NCBI GenBank assembly: GCA_002723155.1
Contig: PBNO01000003.1
Coordinates: forward strand, 234,932-298,931
DNA: 64,000 nucleotides
Reading direction: 5' to 3'
Source: Ponticaulis sp.
Lineage (GTDB): Bacteria > Pseudomonadota > Alphaproteobacteria > Caulobacterales > Hyphomonadaceae
How positions within the stretch are numbered: the first letter of the stretch is position 1; every line of letters starts with the position of its first letter. Shown here piece after piece: positions 43,811 to 53,882 of this stretch. Under the pieces are notes generated by a model. That model did no database searches. It had not been told where the DNA came from and worked only from the letters and a program-made list of their open reading frames with translations. Made by a program: the position numbers and the translations under genes.

Positions 43811-46333
43811 GTGTTTTCACGCTATGTTCCAATCATGACTGACGGCGCACCCCGCATTTTATTACCAGACCAGTTTGAAGACTGGTTCGCCTCACGAGGC
43901 TGGCAGCCGCGCGCCCATCAGCTTGCCCTGGTAGACGCCGCAACGCGCGAAGAAAGCAGCCTGCTCATCGCGCCAACGGGCGCTGGCAAAACACTGGCCG
44001 GTTTTCTGCCAAGCCTGATTGATCTGGCTAAGCAAAAGCGCCAGTCAAACGATACGCGCCCACGCCTGCACACCCTTTATATCTCGCCGCTGAAGGCACT
44101 CGCCGTCGATGTGCACCGAAACCTCAACACGCCGGTTGAGGAGATGGGGCTCGATATCCGCATTGAGACGCGGACCGGTGACACGCCGCAATCGCGTCGC
44201 CAGCGACAGCGCGCCAATCCGCCCGATATTCTGCTCACCACGCCGGAACAGCTTGCGCTGTTCATTGCCTCTGACCGAGCGAGCGAATTCTTCGAAGACC
44301 TGAAATGCGTGATCATTGATGAGATCCACGCCATCGCGCCCACCAAGCGCGGCGACCTTCTGGCGCTCGGCCTTGCGACCTTGAAAAGCTGGGCGCCCAA
44401 TCTGCGCCTCACGGGCCTGTCTGCGACAGTGGCGGCCCCAGACAAGCTCACCCATTGGCTAGGCGGCGCGACGACTATTACCGCGGCTGGCGGGGCAGAC
44501 GCGAATATCGATCTTCTCATTTCAAAAGAGCGCATTCCCTGGTCAGGCCATTCAGGGCGGTTCGCGATTGGCGAGGTGTATGAGGAGATCAAGAAAGCCC
44601 GCCTTGCGCTGGTCTTTGTCAATACGCGCTCTCAGGCGGAATTGCTGTTTCAGGAGCTCTGGCAAGCCAATGATGACAGCCTTCCCATCGCGCTCCACCA
44701 CGGGTCGCTGGATGTGGAACAGCGCCGCAAGGTAGAAGCCGCCATGGCGAAGGGCATACTGCGCGCTGTGGTCTGCACCTCTACGCTGGACCTTGGCATT
44801 GACTGGGGCGATGTGGACCTTGTGATCCAGATGGGCGCTCCGAAAGGCTCCTCTCGCCTCATCCAGCGCATTGGCCGCGCCAATCACCGTCTGGACGAAC
44901 CCTCCCGCGCGCTACTCGTGCCGACCAACCGGTTTGAAGTTCTGGAATGCCGCGCCGCCAAGGAAGCCGCGGATGACCGCGCGCTGGATGGCTCTGACCG
45001 CGTAAAAGGTGGGCTGGATGTGCTCGCCCAACATGTGATGGGCCGCGCCTGTGGCGAGGGCTTCGATATGGCCCGCCTCTATGAAGAGATCATTTCCGTT
45101 GCGCCCTACGCTCATATCGACTGGGAGACATTTGAACGCGTTGTCGATCTCGTGGCCACTGGCGGATATGCACTGCGGAGCTATGACCGGTTCAAACGGA
45201 TCGTAAAGCGCAAAGATGGCCTCTGGCACGCCCGCACACCGCGCGATGCGCAGGGACACCGGCTGAATGTCGGCACGATTATCGAAGCGGCCATGCTGAA
45301 GGTGAAAGTCCTCTCGCGTATCAAGCGCGATGGTCAGGGGCGCATTACCTCACCTGCCTATGGCGGCAAGGTTCTGGGCGAGATCGAAGAAGGCTTTATC
45401 GAAAGCCTCACCCCCGGCGATACATTCCTGTTTGGCGGAGAAGTACTCGCCTTTGAAGGCATTGCAGAGACAAACGTGATCACCACACGTTCGAACGATC
45501 CGGAACCTGCCATCCCCTATTATGCGGGCGGCAAATTTCCGCTCTCAACCTTTCTGGCGGATCGCGTGAGGAAGCTCCTTCACAATGAAGCAGGCTGGAA
45601 ACATCTGCCTGAGCAGGTCGCCGAGTGGATACGCATTCAGAAGCTGCGCTCGGTTATCCCGCCTGCGGATAAAATGCTGGTTGAGACCTTCCCTCGTGCC
45701 GGGCGGCATTATCTTGTCTGCTATCCGTTTGACGGGCGGCTCGCACACCAGACGCTTGGCATGTTGCTCACGCGCAGACTTGAACGCTGGGGTTATCGCC
45801 CGCTTGGATTCGTCGGCTCGGAATATGCCATGGCAATCTGGGGGCTGGAGCCGATGGGTGGGCTCGATATGGCCAAGCTCTTCCATCAGGACATGCTGGG
45901 CGACGATCTGGAAGAATGGCTGGATGAGAGCTTCATGATGAAGCGCACCTTCAAACAATGCGCGCAGATTGCAGGCCTGATCCTGCGCCACCAACCGGGC
46001 ACGGAGAAAACGGGCCGTCAGGTGACCTTCTCAACCGATCTCATTTATGACGTACTGCGCAGCCATGAGCCCGACCATATCCTTTTACAGGCCGCGCGCG
46101 AGGAAGCCGGTGAAGGCCAGCTGGATATCCGCCGTCTTGGTCAACTGCTTGAACGCGTGAAAGGCCATATCGTGCATGCAGACCTTGAGCGTATCTCGCC
46201 CTTTGCCGTTCCGGTGATGCTGGAAGTTGGCCGCGAACCTGTCGCAGGCGTTTCCGCCTCTGAAGCCATTCTCGCCGAAGCCGAAGAAGACCTTCTTATG
46301 GAAGCTTTCGGCGATGATGTACCGGGCGGGTGA
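43811..46333 (+). CDS. Lhr-like ligase-associated DEXH helicase
   Basis: This 840-residue SF2 helicase of the ligase-associated DNA-damage-response type has Walker A APTGAGKTLAG, DEIH (VIIDEIHAI) and QRIGRANHR (motif VI). A long C-terminal Lhr extension (about 410-840) follows. The enzyme unwinds DNA 3'-5'. The usual companion pdeM lies 2.4 kb downstream, not adjacent. Start may be GTG 43811 (GGGAG 10 nt before) or ATG 43835. Confidence 0.9.
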   Translation: MFSRYVPIMTDGAPRILLPDQFEDWFASRGWQPRAHQLALVDAATREESSLLIAPTGAGKTLAGFLPSLIDLAKQKRQSNDTRPRLHTLYISPLKALAVDVHRNLNTPVEEMGLDIRIETRTGDTPQSRRQRQRANPPDILLTTPEQLALFIASDRASEFFEDLKCVIIDEIHAIAPTKRGDLLALGLATLKSWAPNLRLTGLSATVAAPDKLTHWLGGATTITAAGGADANIDLLISKERIPWSGHSGRFAIGEVYEEIKKARLALVFVNTRSQAELLFQELWQANDDSLPIALHHGSLDVEQRRKVEAAMAKGILRAVVCTSTLDLGIDWGDVDLVIQMGAPKGSSRLIQRIGRANHRLDEPSRALLVPTNRFEVLECRAAKEAADDRALDGSDRVKGGLDVLAQHVMGRACGEGFDMARLYEEIISVAPYAHIDWETFERVVDLVATGGYALRSYDRFKRIVKRKDGLWHARTPRDAQGHRLNVGTIIEAAMLKVKVLSRIKRDGQGRITSPAYGGKVLGEIEEGFIESLTPGDTFLFGGEVLAFEGIAETNVITTRSNDPEPAIPYYAGGKFPLSTFLADRVRKLLHNEAGWKHLPEQVAEWIRIQKLRSVIPPADKMLVETFPRAGRHYLVCYPFDGRLAHQTLGMLLTRRLERWGYRPLGFVGSEYAMAIWGLEPMGGLDMAKLFHQDMLGDDLEEWLDESFMMKRTFKQCAQIAGLILRHQPGTEKTGRQVTFSTDLIYDVLRSHEPDHILLQAAREEAGEGQLDIRRLGQLLERVKGHIVHADLERISPFAVPVMLEVGREPVAGVSASEAILAEAEEDLLMEAFGDDVPGG

Positions 46334-46336
46334 GAC

Positions 46337-47698
46337 TTAGTTCACCACCGGCTTTCGGGCTGACTGCCAGGCACCGATAGACCCGACATAGACATCGACG
46401 CCCTTCTGGCCTGCCGCTTTCAGGGCTGAGGCAGCAAGGCTTGCGCGCGCGCCAGAGCCACACATTACGGTAATGCCTTTATCGCTCACATAGTCTTCCG
46501 GCTTTTCAAGCACCTCGCCGACATAGGCATGGGTCGCGCCCTCAATATGGCCGCTCTCGAACTCTTCTTTTGAGCGCACGTCCAGCAGGATCCAGTTCTC
46601 TGGCGACTGGTTCACGCGGCTCGCGATAGCGCCCGTATCAGCTGTCGCGATGAAATCTGTGTCGGCACCGCTGGATGCCATGCCGAGCACCCCCGTCACT
46701 GCACCCACAATATTCGTAAAGCCGATCCGACAGAGATGACGGGCAGCATCCTGCACCTGATCTGCGCTTTCAGCGACAAGACCAATGCGCGTGTCTTCCT
46801 TCAGGAACCAACCACCAAACGCAGCGATCATACCAACCGGCAGGCAAAGGCTACCGGACACATGTCCGCCTAGATGACTTGTCGGTTCACGCACATCAAG
46901 CACCACGTCCGGAGATGCCTCTTTTAGCGCAGAAAGGCTGAGCATCGGCACTTGAGCCGGACTGATCACCTTATGCCCGCCCTCCAGATTGAGGCGCTCC
47001 ATCAGTTCAAAATAGGGCGGCTGGTAATGATGCTCACCGGCTTTGGCTTTAATGAAATCCTCTCGGGCGAGCTGAAGGCGCGGATTATTGGCGCGCTCGT
47101 GACCAATGGTCGAAAACTCTCTCGCCGCCATGCCGGAGCCGCAAACAGAGCCCGCACCATGTGCCGGATAGAGAATGGCCTGATCACCAAGCGCGAGCAG
47201 CTTTTGCAAGCTATCAAAGAGCAGCCCTGCTTTCTCTTCCTCCTGCCTTTCATAAAAGTCCGTGCGCCCCACATCACCGATGAACAAGGCATCGCCGGTG
47301 AACACACCCACTGCGCCATCAGGATACTCAGAGTCATAAATCGCGATGGAGATGGAGTCGTCTGTATGACCGGGTGTGTAGAGGGTTTTAAGCTTCAACT
47401 GACCGACCTCGACTTCGGCGCCCTCACCCACGGTTTCAGCATAGGCGATCTCGCCCGCAGAGTTTGGCCCGTGCCAGACTTTGGCACCCGTCGCCTCTGC
47501 AAGCCTTTTTGCGCCCGTGACAAAGTCTTCATTCCGGTGGGTTTCGAAGATATGGCGGATTACCACCCCTTCTTCCTGCGCGGCGGTGAGGTATTGCTCC
47601 AGATCAAGCTGCGGGTCGATCACGGCAGCGTCTTCACCCGCGCCGATCAAATATGAAAAGTGTGCAAGGCCCGGCGTTTTGAACTGTTTGAGGATCAC
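46337..47698 (-). CDS. MBL-fold/rhodanese fusion, persulfide-dioxygenase-like
   Basis: This 453-residue protein has an N-terminal metallo-beta-lactamase-fold domain (about 1-240) and two rhodanese domains (about 255-345 and 360-450). The second has the active Cys (VMCGSGARAS); the first lacks it. The usual HxHxDH is changed to HRNEDF (residues 54-59). His54, His111 and Asp136 match the single-iron triad of ETHE1 (H79, H135, D154), so a mono-iron sulfur dioxygenase is plausible. It is convergent with the helicase and divergent from the enoyl-CoA hydratase. Confidence 0.85.
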   Translation of the reverse strand: MILKQFKTPGLAHFSYLIGAGEDAAVIDPQLDLEQYLTAAQEEGVVIRHIFETHRNEDFVTGAKRLAEATGAKVWHGPNSAGEIAYAETVGEGAEVEVGQLKLKTLYTPGHTDDSISIAIYDSEYPDGAVGVFTGDALFIGDVGRTDFYERQEEEKAGLLFDSLQKLLALGDQAILYPAHGAGSVCGSGMAAREFSTIGHERANNPRLQLAREDFIKAKAGEHHYQPPYFELMERLNLEGGHKVISPAQVPMLSLSALKEASPDVVLDVREPTSHLGGHVSGSLCLPVGMIAAFGGWFLKEDTRIGLVAESADQVQDAARHLCRIGFTNIVGAVTGVLGMASSGADTDFIATADTGAIASRVNQSPENWILLDVRSKEEFESGHIEGATHAYVGEVLEKPEDYVSDKGITVMCGSGARASLAASALKAAGQKGVDVYVGSIGAWQSARKPVVN

Positions 47699-47852
47699 GA
47701 AGTCTTTCTCCCTTTTTCTGCTTCATCGCTAACAACGAAACAAATGGAACGAAGTTCGAAGATTTCTTGTCAGGCACCGTTTTGACGCAGCGTGAAATTG
47801 ACCTGCACACCAATCCGCGCAATCAGTCTTCCCGATAAAGGGAGAAACGCAC

Positions 47853-48644
47853 ATGTCAGATCTGCTGCACAAAGTCGAAAACGGTATCGCCACGCTTACG
47901 TTCAACCGCCCGGAGGCGATGAACGCACTGTCTCAGGAAACCTTCGAGATCGGCATTCCGCTGCTGGAGCAATGGGCGCAGGATGACGATGTACGCTGCG
48001 TTGTCGTAACGGGCACTGGCGACCGCGCATTTTGTGCAGGCGGCGACGTGAAAGCCATGAATGCAGGCCGCGGCGCGGAGCAGACAACCGAGCAAAAGGT
48101 AAACCGCCAGCTTGGCATTCACCGGATGTCCGGCCTTCTGAACTCCATGCCTAAGGTTACGATTGCGGCCGTGAACGGCGTAGCAGCGGGCGCGGGCTTC
48201 TCTATCGCTCTTTCGTGCGACCTGCGCATTGCCTCCAGCCGCGCGCGCTTTACAACGGCCTTCGCAAAGGTCGGCTTTGCAGGTGATTTCGGCATCACAT
48301 GGCCGCTCGTGCGCACTCTCGGCGAAGCCAAAGCGAAAGAGCTTCTGTTCCTGTCTGAAATGGTGACGGTTGATGAGGCGCTGCGCCTTGGTCTGGTCAA
48401 TAAGGTCGCTGATGCAGAGGGTTTTGATGCCGCCGTCACAGAGCTTGCGACACGCATATCCTCTGGCGCGCAGCTCGCTTACCGCTACATGAAAGAGAAT
48501 GTACGTCTGTCCTCCACCGAGAACTATCAGACCATGCTGGAGCGCGAAGCCTTCACGCAGATCTACACGGGCGAGTCTGAAGACCATAAGGAAGGCGCAC
48601 GTGCCTTCGTTGAAAAGCGTGCACCGAACTTCAAGGGCCGCTAG
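47853..48644 (+). CDS. Enoyl-CoA hydratase/isomerase
   Basis: This 263-residue crotonase-fold enzyme has the oxyanion-hole segments CAGGDVKAM and AAVNGVAAGAGFSIAL. It lacks the paired Glu of classical enoyl-CoA hydratase at one position (FGITWPL replaces the acidic motif), so isomerase or hydratase function cannot be separated. The ATG follows AGGGAG. A hairpin without T-run follows at 48661-48683. Confidence 0.88.
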   Translation: MSDLLHKVENGIATLTFNRPEAMNALSQETFEIGIPLLEQWAQDDDVRCVVVTGTGDRAFCAGGDVKAMNAGRGAEQTTEQKVNRQLGIHRMSGLLNSMPKVTIAAVNGVAAGAGFSIALSCDLRIASSRARFTTAFAKVGFAGDFGITWPLVRTLGEAKAKELLFLSEMVTVDEALRLGLVNKVADAEGFDAAVTELATRISSGAQLAYRYMKENVRLSSTENYQTMLEREAFTQIYTGESEDHKEGARAFVEKRAPNFKGR

Positions 48645-48660
48645 GACGCGCCCAGACGCA

Positions 48661-48683
48661 GCGGGGAGATTGACCCTCCCCGC
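48661..48683 (+). terminator. Hairpin after enoyl-CoA hydratase
   Basis: GCGGGGAG-(7 nt)-CTCCCCGC lies 16 nt past the stop. It lacks a T-run, so it may be a weak or Rho-aided terminator. Confidence 0.45.
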
Positions 48684-48746
48684 GACTTGCGCAATCCCTT
48701 GGATATGCGCCCCGGACTTAAACTCTCAGACGAGCCAGCTGGTCAT

Positions 48747-49439
48747 ATGATCCGGCTTTGCGGACACGATCTTCGCCCGCTGAAAGAGGGTGCGCTCTAC
48801 TGGCCGGCACAGAAAACGCTGATCGTCTCCGACCTGCACTTTGAAAAGGGCTCCAGCTATGCCCGCGCAGGCCAGCATTTACCGCCTTATGACACGCGTA
48901 CAACACTCGGTCTGATCACACGCCTGATTACAGAACTGAACCCGGAACGTGTCATTTCTCTGGGTGACAGCTTTCACGATCCGCGCGCCCATGAACGCCT
49001 TGCCGATGAAGACTGGAGTGCAATTTGCGCGCTCACCACATCGCTCGACTGGGTATGGGTGGAAGGAAACCACGATCCGGACCCTCCCGAAGGGCTGGGG
49101 GGCACAGCCTGTAAAGAACTCAAACTCGGGCGCCTGACCTTCCGGCATGAACCGACAGGTGAGACCGGAGAGATTTCAGGGCACCTCCACCCGTGCGCGC
49201 GCCTTGTCGGACGCGGAAACAAAATGGTCCGCCGCCGTTGTTTTGTGACTGATGGCAACAGCCTCATTCTGCCGAGCATGGGTGCTTTTACAGGCGGGCT
49301 GAATGTTCTTGAAACGCCGTACAAGCCGCTTTTCCCGCGTGGGCTTCAGGTTTTCATGATGGGCACCGACCGCGTTTATGCAGTGCCTACAAACCGCCTC
49401 GCGCCGGATCGCTCATCCGGCGCGCGCTGGAAATTTTAG
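48747..49439 (+). CDS. pdeM: PdeM-like metallophosphoesterase (ligase-associated)
   Basis: This 230-residue calcineurin-fold phosphoesterase has metal-binding motifs VSDLHFEKG, SLGDSFHD, VEGNHDPD and GHLHP. It matches the ligase-associated DNA-damage-response endonuclease family, normally next to the Lhr-like helicase. The start at MIRLCGHD is chosen by family length; an ATG at 48705 and a TTG at 48687 are in frame, and none has a clear ribosome-binding site. Confidence 0.87.
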   Translation: MIRLCGHDLRPLKEGALYWPAQKTLIVSDLHFEKGSSYARAGQHLPPYDTRTTLGLITRLITELNPERVISLGDSFHDPRAHERLADEDWSAICALTTSLDWVWVEGNHDPDPPEGLGGTACKELKLGRLTFRHEPTGETGEISGHLHPCARLVGRGNKMVRRRCFVTDGNSLILPSMGAFTGGLNVLETPYKPLFPRGLQVFMMGTDRVYAVPTNRLAPDRSSGARWKF

Positions 49440-49453
49440 AGACAGCTTAGCTT

Positions 49454-52400
49454 TTAGAGACCTGTGTCAGCCGCGGCGCGCATCTGACGAAGCAGAGTTG
49501 GCGTCACCTGACCTGATTGCGGATACCCGTTCGCGCCTTGAAAGGCGAGAATGGCGTTACGCGTCTGGTTGCCGAAGCGGCCATCAGGGAAGCCTGCATT
49601 ATAGCCAAGCTCGTTCAGCAGTTCTTGCGCCTGACGCACCTGTCCGTTCAGAGCAAGCTCGGTCGGTGCAGATGTTGCCGCTGGCGTAGATGCCGCCGCG
49701 CGAGGCTGCTGCGGGAAGATACCGTTCGCTGCAGGATCGCTTTGTGTTGGCGTATACGCTGCGGCACGTCGAAGAGCTGACTGGGCCACCGTCGGGTCAA
49801 TCTGCGCGGCAAGCTCGGACACCTTAGACCCGGCACCGCTATCACCCATTTGTTCGGCAACAGCATACCAGTAAAGCGCTTCAGCCGGATCAGCCGTCAC
49901 GCCGAGACCCTGCTCATAAAGCACGCCCAGATTATACTGACTGTCGACAAGGCCGTATTCAGCTGCGGAGCGGAACCATTGTGCCGCGCCTGCATAGCTT
50001 TGCGGGCCGCCCTCGCCTTCGGCAAAGAAGACAGCGAGGTCGTGCATGGCTTTTACATTGCCATTTTCCGCTGCAAGTTCAGTCCACTGGCGCGACTGCG
50101 TGAGATCACGTGGCACACCCTGACCACGCTCATAGAGCTTGGACATGCGATACTGGGCCATTGCGAGACCATCATCAGCGGAGTTCTGGATCAGCGTAAC
50201 AGCTTCGCGGATATTGCCTTCTTCAAGCAGGCGCATGCCGTCCTGATATTGCGTAACCGGCGTGACAACAGGTGGCAGAGGCGCGGCTGGCTCGGCAACT
50301 GCCGACTGGGCAGAGGCCATTTCAGAAGGCGCGATCGGTACAGCGTTCTGGATGGAGATCGGCTGACCGGTCAGCTGGCTGCGATTGAGATCACTGGTCG
50401 TCGGACCGTTATTGCGAGCGATCTCAACCGGCGCAGGCGCTGGCGCTTCTGCGGTCTCGGCAGAACGCGGCGCTGGTGCCGGTGCAGGCTCGGATTCGAT
50501 GAGGCGTTCTTCACGGCGCGGCGTTGTTTCTTCTACAGTATCTGAAACAGCAGCTTCGCTTTCAATGACTTCAGGCCCGACAATCTCAAGGCCAATGCCA
50601 GCATCTGCACCGTTTTCCAGCGCAGACAGCTCGTCAGCGCCCGCCGACGGCACGAGCGGCGTACGACCATCAACCTGCCCACGTGCAGATGGACCATCAA
50701 GATAATCGAGACTTGAATCCTGCTTGCCACGCATCAGCATGAAGCCCGCGGCACCTGCCGCAGCGATTGCGATAACCGATGCCGCAGCGATCAGAGGCAG
50801 TTTAGAGCTGCCGCCACCCTTTTTGCCGCCTTTGGCAGCGAGAACCTTCGGCGCTTTGCGGCCACGACCGCTTTCCTGCGCAGCGTTTGCCGCGGCGCGA
50901 GCCCGTGACAGATAATCTGACGCGCTGCCCGCATCTGGAACAGACATAGGCGCATCATCATCGAAACTATCAGTCTCGAAGGATGTGTTTTCGTCGAACT
51001 CGGCAGCATCAAGGTCAAAGCCGGAGCCTGGAACGTCCGCCGCAAAGCCATCATCCGGTTCATCCAGATCGTCATCAAAGCTGGCTTTCGGGGACGGGGA
51101 TTCAAATTCGTCATCGCCAAAGTCAGCCCACGGGTCATCTTCAACAGGCGCAGGCTTAGCTATTTCAGCTTTTGGAGCTGGCGGCTCAGGAATTTCGAAA
51201 TCGGTATCAAGCTCTTCCGGAATCGCCGGAGCAGCAGCGCTTTTCTGCTTCGCATCAGCTGCATCGAGGCGTGCCTCAAAGCTATCGAAAGACATTGGCG
51301 GCGCCGCCGGGCGGGACACACCATCCGGATTAGAGAAGTCTTCCACCGCAGAAAGGCGCTCGGCCAGAGACGCCATTGCTTTTTGGATCGGGCTGATTGA
51401 GGACGATGTCGCCTGCTCAACCTGCGCAATACGGTCTGTGACCTTACCAAGCGCGGTCTCAACCTTTTCAGACTGACGCTGTTCGCTCGCCTGAATCTCG
51501 CTGGAGAGGCGGTTAACGCTCTCATCCTGACGCGCCTGAAGATTCTTCGTCAACGTGGTCACATGATCTGTGAAATCACGGATGGCCGACGCGCTGCGTT
51601 CTTCAGAGGCCTCAACGCGGGAATTCAGCGCGCTCGCGAGCTCGTCCATTTTAGCGGTGACGGATTCAAGCGGCTCGCCCGTCTCACGAGTTTCAATCTC
51701 GGAGAGGCGTTTCTGGAAGGCGCTCGCAAAGTCGTTCAACTGGTCACGCAAAGCGCTGCCAATCTCTGAGTCATTGCGCTGTTCGACCGTCGCAACGCGC
51801 TTGTCGAGCTTTTCGGCAATGCCCGTGACTTCCTCGCCAATGGCTTCAACCGCCTGCGTCTGGCGCTGTTCGGTGCGGCGCATGCGCTTGGCGATTTCAT
51901 TCACTGCCGAGTTCATCTCGGAGAAGACTTCGGTGGATTGAGACGCTGCAGTCTCGATCTGACTTGTCAGCTCACTGCGCGTTTCGGAAATGGTCTGCGC
52001 AAGCTCCGACTTGATCGCCTCGATGCGCTCTTCAAATTCAGCGCGAAGCCCGACAAGGCCCTCGCCCTCGAACTGGCCAAGGCGTTCATCAAGCTGCGAG
52101 AAGCTGGATTCAAGACCGGAAAGGGCTGCGTCCGTTGTCATTTCCGCGCGTGAGAGACGCTCGGCGATATCTTCAAGCTGGCCTTCAACGTCGTCGCGCT
52201 GGGCTTTCGCCTGCTCTTCCAGGCGGGACACCAGATCAAAAGCCTGAACGCTGCGATTTTCAGTTTCGGCGATATTGCGCCCGAAGCGCTCAACGCTTTC
52301 CGAAACCTTTGTCAGCGTGCCGGATACATTATGGTTGATCTCGGTCACGTCGCGCTCGACCTGCGTCATGCGGTCAGTGAGATGCTTATTCGCGCCTTCA

Positions 52401-53125
52401 GTGCGCGCAACCGTTTCAGAGAGTGCGCGATCAACTTTCGCGGACGCGTTCTCGATCTGCGAGGTTACAGAATTCTGAAGCCCGGTAACCTTCTGACTGA
52501 CGGACTGGTCCATCTCGCCTATACGCTCATCCAGAGACTTTAGCTGATTTTCAGCATTTGCATGCTTGGCTTCGGTTTCGCTACGTGTCTGCTCGATACG
52601 CTCGGACAGGTTTTCCAGCGCTTTTTCGATCGAACGCATAGCGCGCAGGCTCTGATGGGAGGCATCGTCGGCTTCAATCTGGTCGATACGGCGCTTCAGC
52701 AGCGCTTGTGCCTGTTGCAGCTCTTCTGCGGCAGCATCGATGCGCCCTTCGATAGCCTGCTGGGATTTCTCGGTATCGTCGAGACGGTTCAGCAAACCCA
52801 CGACAGACTTATCAATATCGGTGATTGCGAGGCGTGAACGGGCTTCAGCCGCTTCCACGCGGCGCGTCAGTTCATCAAGCGCGGCTGAGCTGGTGCTTGT
52901 CGCGCGCGGCGCAGGCCGATCCATGTCCGGTATATCATTATGCGCGGTATGCGGCGCTGCCTGCTGGCGGCGCGCTTCCGCTTCTGCGGCGTTCTGATCT
53001 GATTCGAGGAGCAATCTGTTCAGATAATCCCCAAGCGTAATTCCTTCATTGCGTGCAGCCTGCAGAGCCGCTTCACGCGCTTTGGAATCTATGCCTTTGA
53101 CGCTCCATGGGCCACGCGCTGACAT
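49454..53125 (-). CDS. PodJ-like polar localisation protein
   Basis: This 1223-residue protein has a conserved N-terminal head (ARGPWSVKGIDSKAREAALQ, with GDYLNRLL) and a long coiled coil (about 65-600). An acidic linker rich in Asp and Pro, one membrane helix (about 770-795), Sel1 repeats (about 960-1110) and a peptidoglycan-binding domain (about 1155-1223) follow. This order matches Caulobacter PodJ, which organises the new cell pole. ATG 53125 has GAGGGG just before; a GTG two codons earlier is less likely. It is divergent from the MerR regulator. Confidence 0.85.
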   Translation of the reverse strand: MSARGPWSVKGIDSKAREAALQAARNEGITLGDYLNRLLLESDQNAAEAEARRQQAAPHTAHNDIPDMDRPAPRATSTSSAALDELTRRVEAAEARSRLAITDIDKSVVGLLNRLDDTEKSQQAIEGRIDAAAEELQQAQALLKRRIDQIEADDASHQSLRAMRSIEKALENLSERIEQTRSETEAKHANAENQLKSLDERIGEMDQSVSQKVTGLQNSVTSQIENASAKVDRALSETVARTEGANKHLTDRMTQVERDVTEINHNVSGTLTKVSESVERFGRNIAETENRSVQAFDLVSRLEEQAKAQRDDVEGQLEDIAERLSRAEMTTDAALSGLESSFSQLDERLGQFEGEGLVGLRAEFEERIEAIKSELAQTISETRSELTSQIETAASQSTEVFSEMNSAVNEIAKRMRRTEQRQTQAVEAIGEEVTGIAEKLDKRVATVEQRNDSEIGSALRDQLNDFASAFQKRLSEIETRETGEPLESVTAKMDELASALNSRVEASEERSASAIRDFTDHVTTLTKNLQARQDESVNRLSSEIQASEQRQSEKVETALGKVTDRIAQVEQATSSSISPIQKAMASLAERLSAVEDFSNPDGVSRPAAPPMSFDSFEARLDAADAKQKSAAAPAIPEELDTDFEIPEPPAPKAEIAKPAPVEDDPWADFGDDEFESPSPKASFDDDLDEPDDGFAADVPGSGFDLDAAEFDENTSFETDSFDDDAPMSVPDAGSASDYLSRARAAANAAQESGRGRKAPKVLAAKGGKKGGGSSKLPLIAAASVIAIAAAGAAGFMLMRGKQDSSLDYLDGPSARGQVDGRTPLVPSAGADELSALENGADAGIGLEIVGPEVIESEAAVSDTVEETTPRREERLIESEPAPAPAPRSAETAEAPAPAPVEIARNNGPTTSDLNRSQLTGQPISIQNAVPIAPSEMASAQSAVAEPAAPLPPVVTPVTQYQDGMRLLEEGNIREAVTLIQNSADDGLAMAQYRMSKLYERGQGVPRDLTQSRQWTELAAENGNVKAMHDLAVFFAEGEGGPQSYAGAAQWFRSAAEYGLVDSQYNLGVLYEQGLGVTADPAEALYWYAVAEQMGDSGAGSKVSELAAQIDPTVAQSALRRAAAYTPTQSDPAANGIFPQQPRAAASTPAATSAPTELALNGQVRQAQELLNELGYNAGFPDGRFGNQTRNAILAFQGANGYPQSGQVTPTLLRQMRAAADTGL

Positions 53126-53293
53126 GGACACCCCTCAAGTTGACGCATTACCGCAATACTAATGAAAATCTTAAAAGCCACCGTTCGTATTAAGGGGGAG
53201 TTAAGAATGGTAAAAACCTGTCTTAACCCGGTAATTTTTGCCGCCCTCTGAAAACGCCAGAGAATTTCCGAAACCGTCAGACGAGTCTGAAAA

Positions 53294-53315
53294 TTAACGT
53301 TGACGTTCACGTTAA
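53294..53315 (+). promoter_or_regulatory. Candidate MerR autoregulatory site
   Basis: TTAACGTTGACGTTCACGTTAA starts at 53294; its core TTGACGTTCACGTTAA is at 53300-53315, 19 bp before the MerR ATG. The segment is a near-palindrome with three ACGT steps and matches the elements at 5686 and 55797. Confidence 0.55.
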
Positions 53316-53333
53316 GAGAAGTATGGTTCCCGC

Positions 53334-53819
53334 ATGAACGCACTCTCTGAAAGCAAAAAACCGCTCGATACGCGTACTTACGCCATCAGCGAACTCGCCC
53401 GCGAATTTGGCGTCACGCCTCGCGCCCTCCGCTTTTATGAAGACAAGGGCCTCCTCTCGCCCGACCGCGACGGCATGAATCGCGTCTATTCAAACCGCGA
53501 CCGCGCCCGCCTGAAGCTTATTCTGTCAGGCCGCAAAGTCGGGTTCTCGCTCAATGATATTCGCGAAATTCTCGACCTTTACGATCTGGGCGACAATCAA
53601 CGCTCACAGCTGCGCGCCGCTTATAAAAAGCACAAACAGCAGATCGAAGTGCTGAACCAGCAACGCCTGGAAATCGATGAAGCACTCGACGCGCTTCACA
53701 AAGGCGTGTCCTGGCTGGAAAGCAAACTTGATACAATCGGCCCGTCCGAAAATGAATCCGAAGCTGCCCGCGCCTATGACGCTGTCGCGCGCAAAAGCTT
53801 TGAAACCGAAGAAGACTGA
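53334..53819 (+). CDS. MerR-family regulator (LiuR-like)
   Basis: This 161-residue protein has the MerR winged helix (YAISELAREFGVTPRALRFYEDKGLL, about 16-41) and a long coiled-coil dimer helix (about 95-135). There is no C-terminal Cys metal-binding motif, fitting the subclass that controls branched-chain or fatty acyl-CoA degradation. It lies directly upstream of acyl-CoA oxidation genes, and a matching DNA element lies just before it. Confidence 0.85.
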   Translation: MNALSESKKPLDTRTYAISELAREFGVTPRALRFYEDKGLLSPDRDGMNRVYSNRDRARLKLILSGRKVGFSLNDIREILDLYDLGDNQRSQLRAAYKKHKQQIEVLNQQRLEIDEALDALHKGVSWLESKLDTIGPSENESEAARAYDAVARKSFETEED

Positions 53820-53882
53820 GACAGCTGCGGCCCTGACACTGCCAGCAAAACTCGGCAACACACCTGAAGAAAGAAAAGACCT

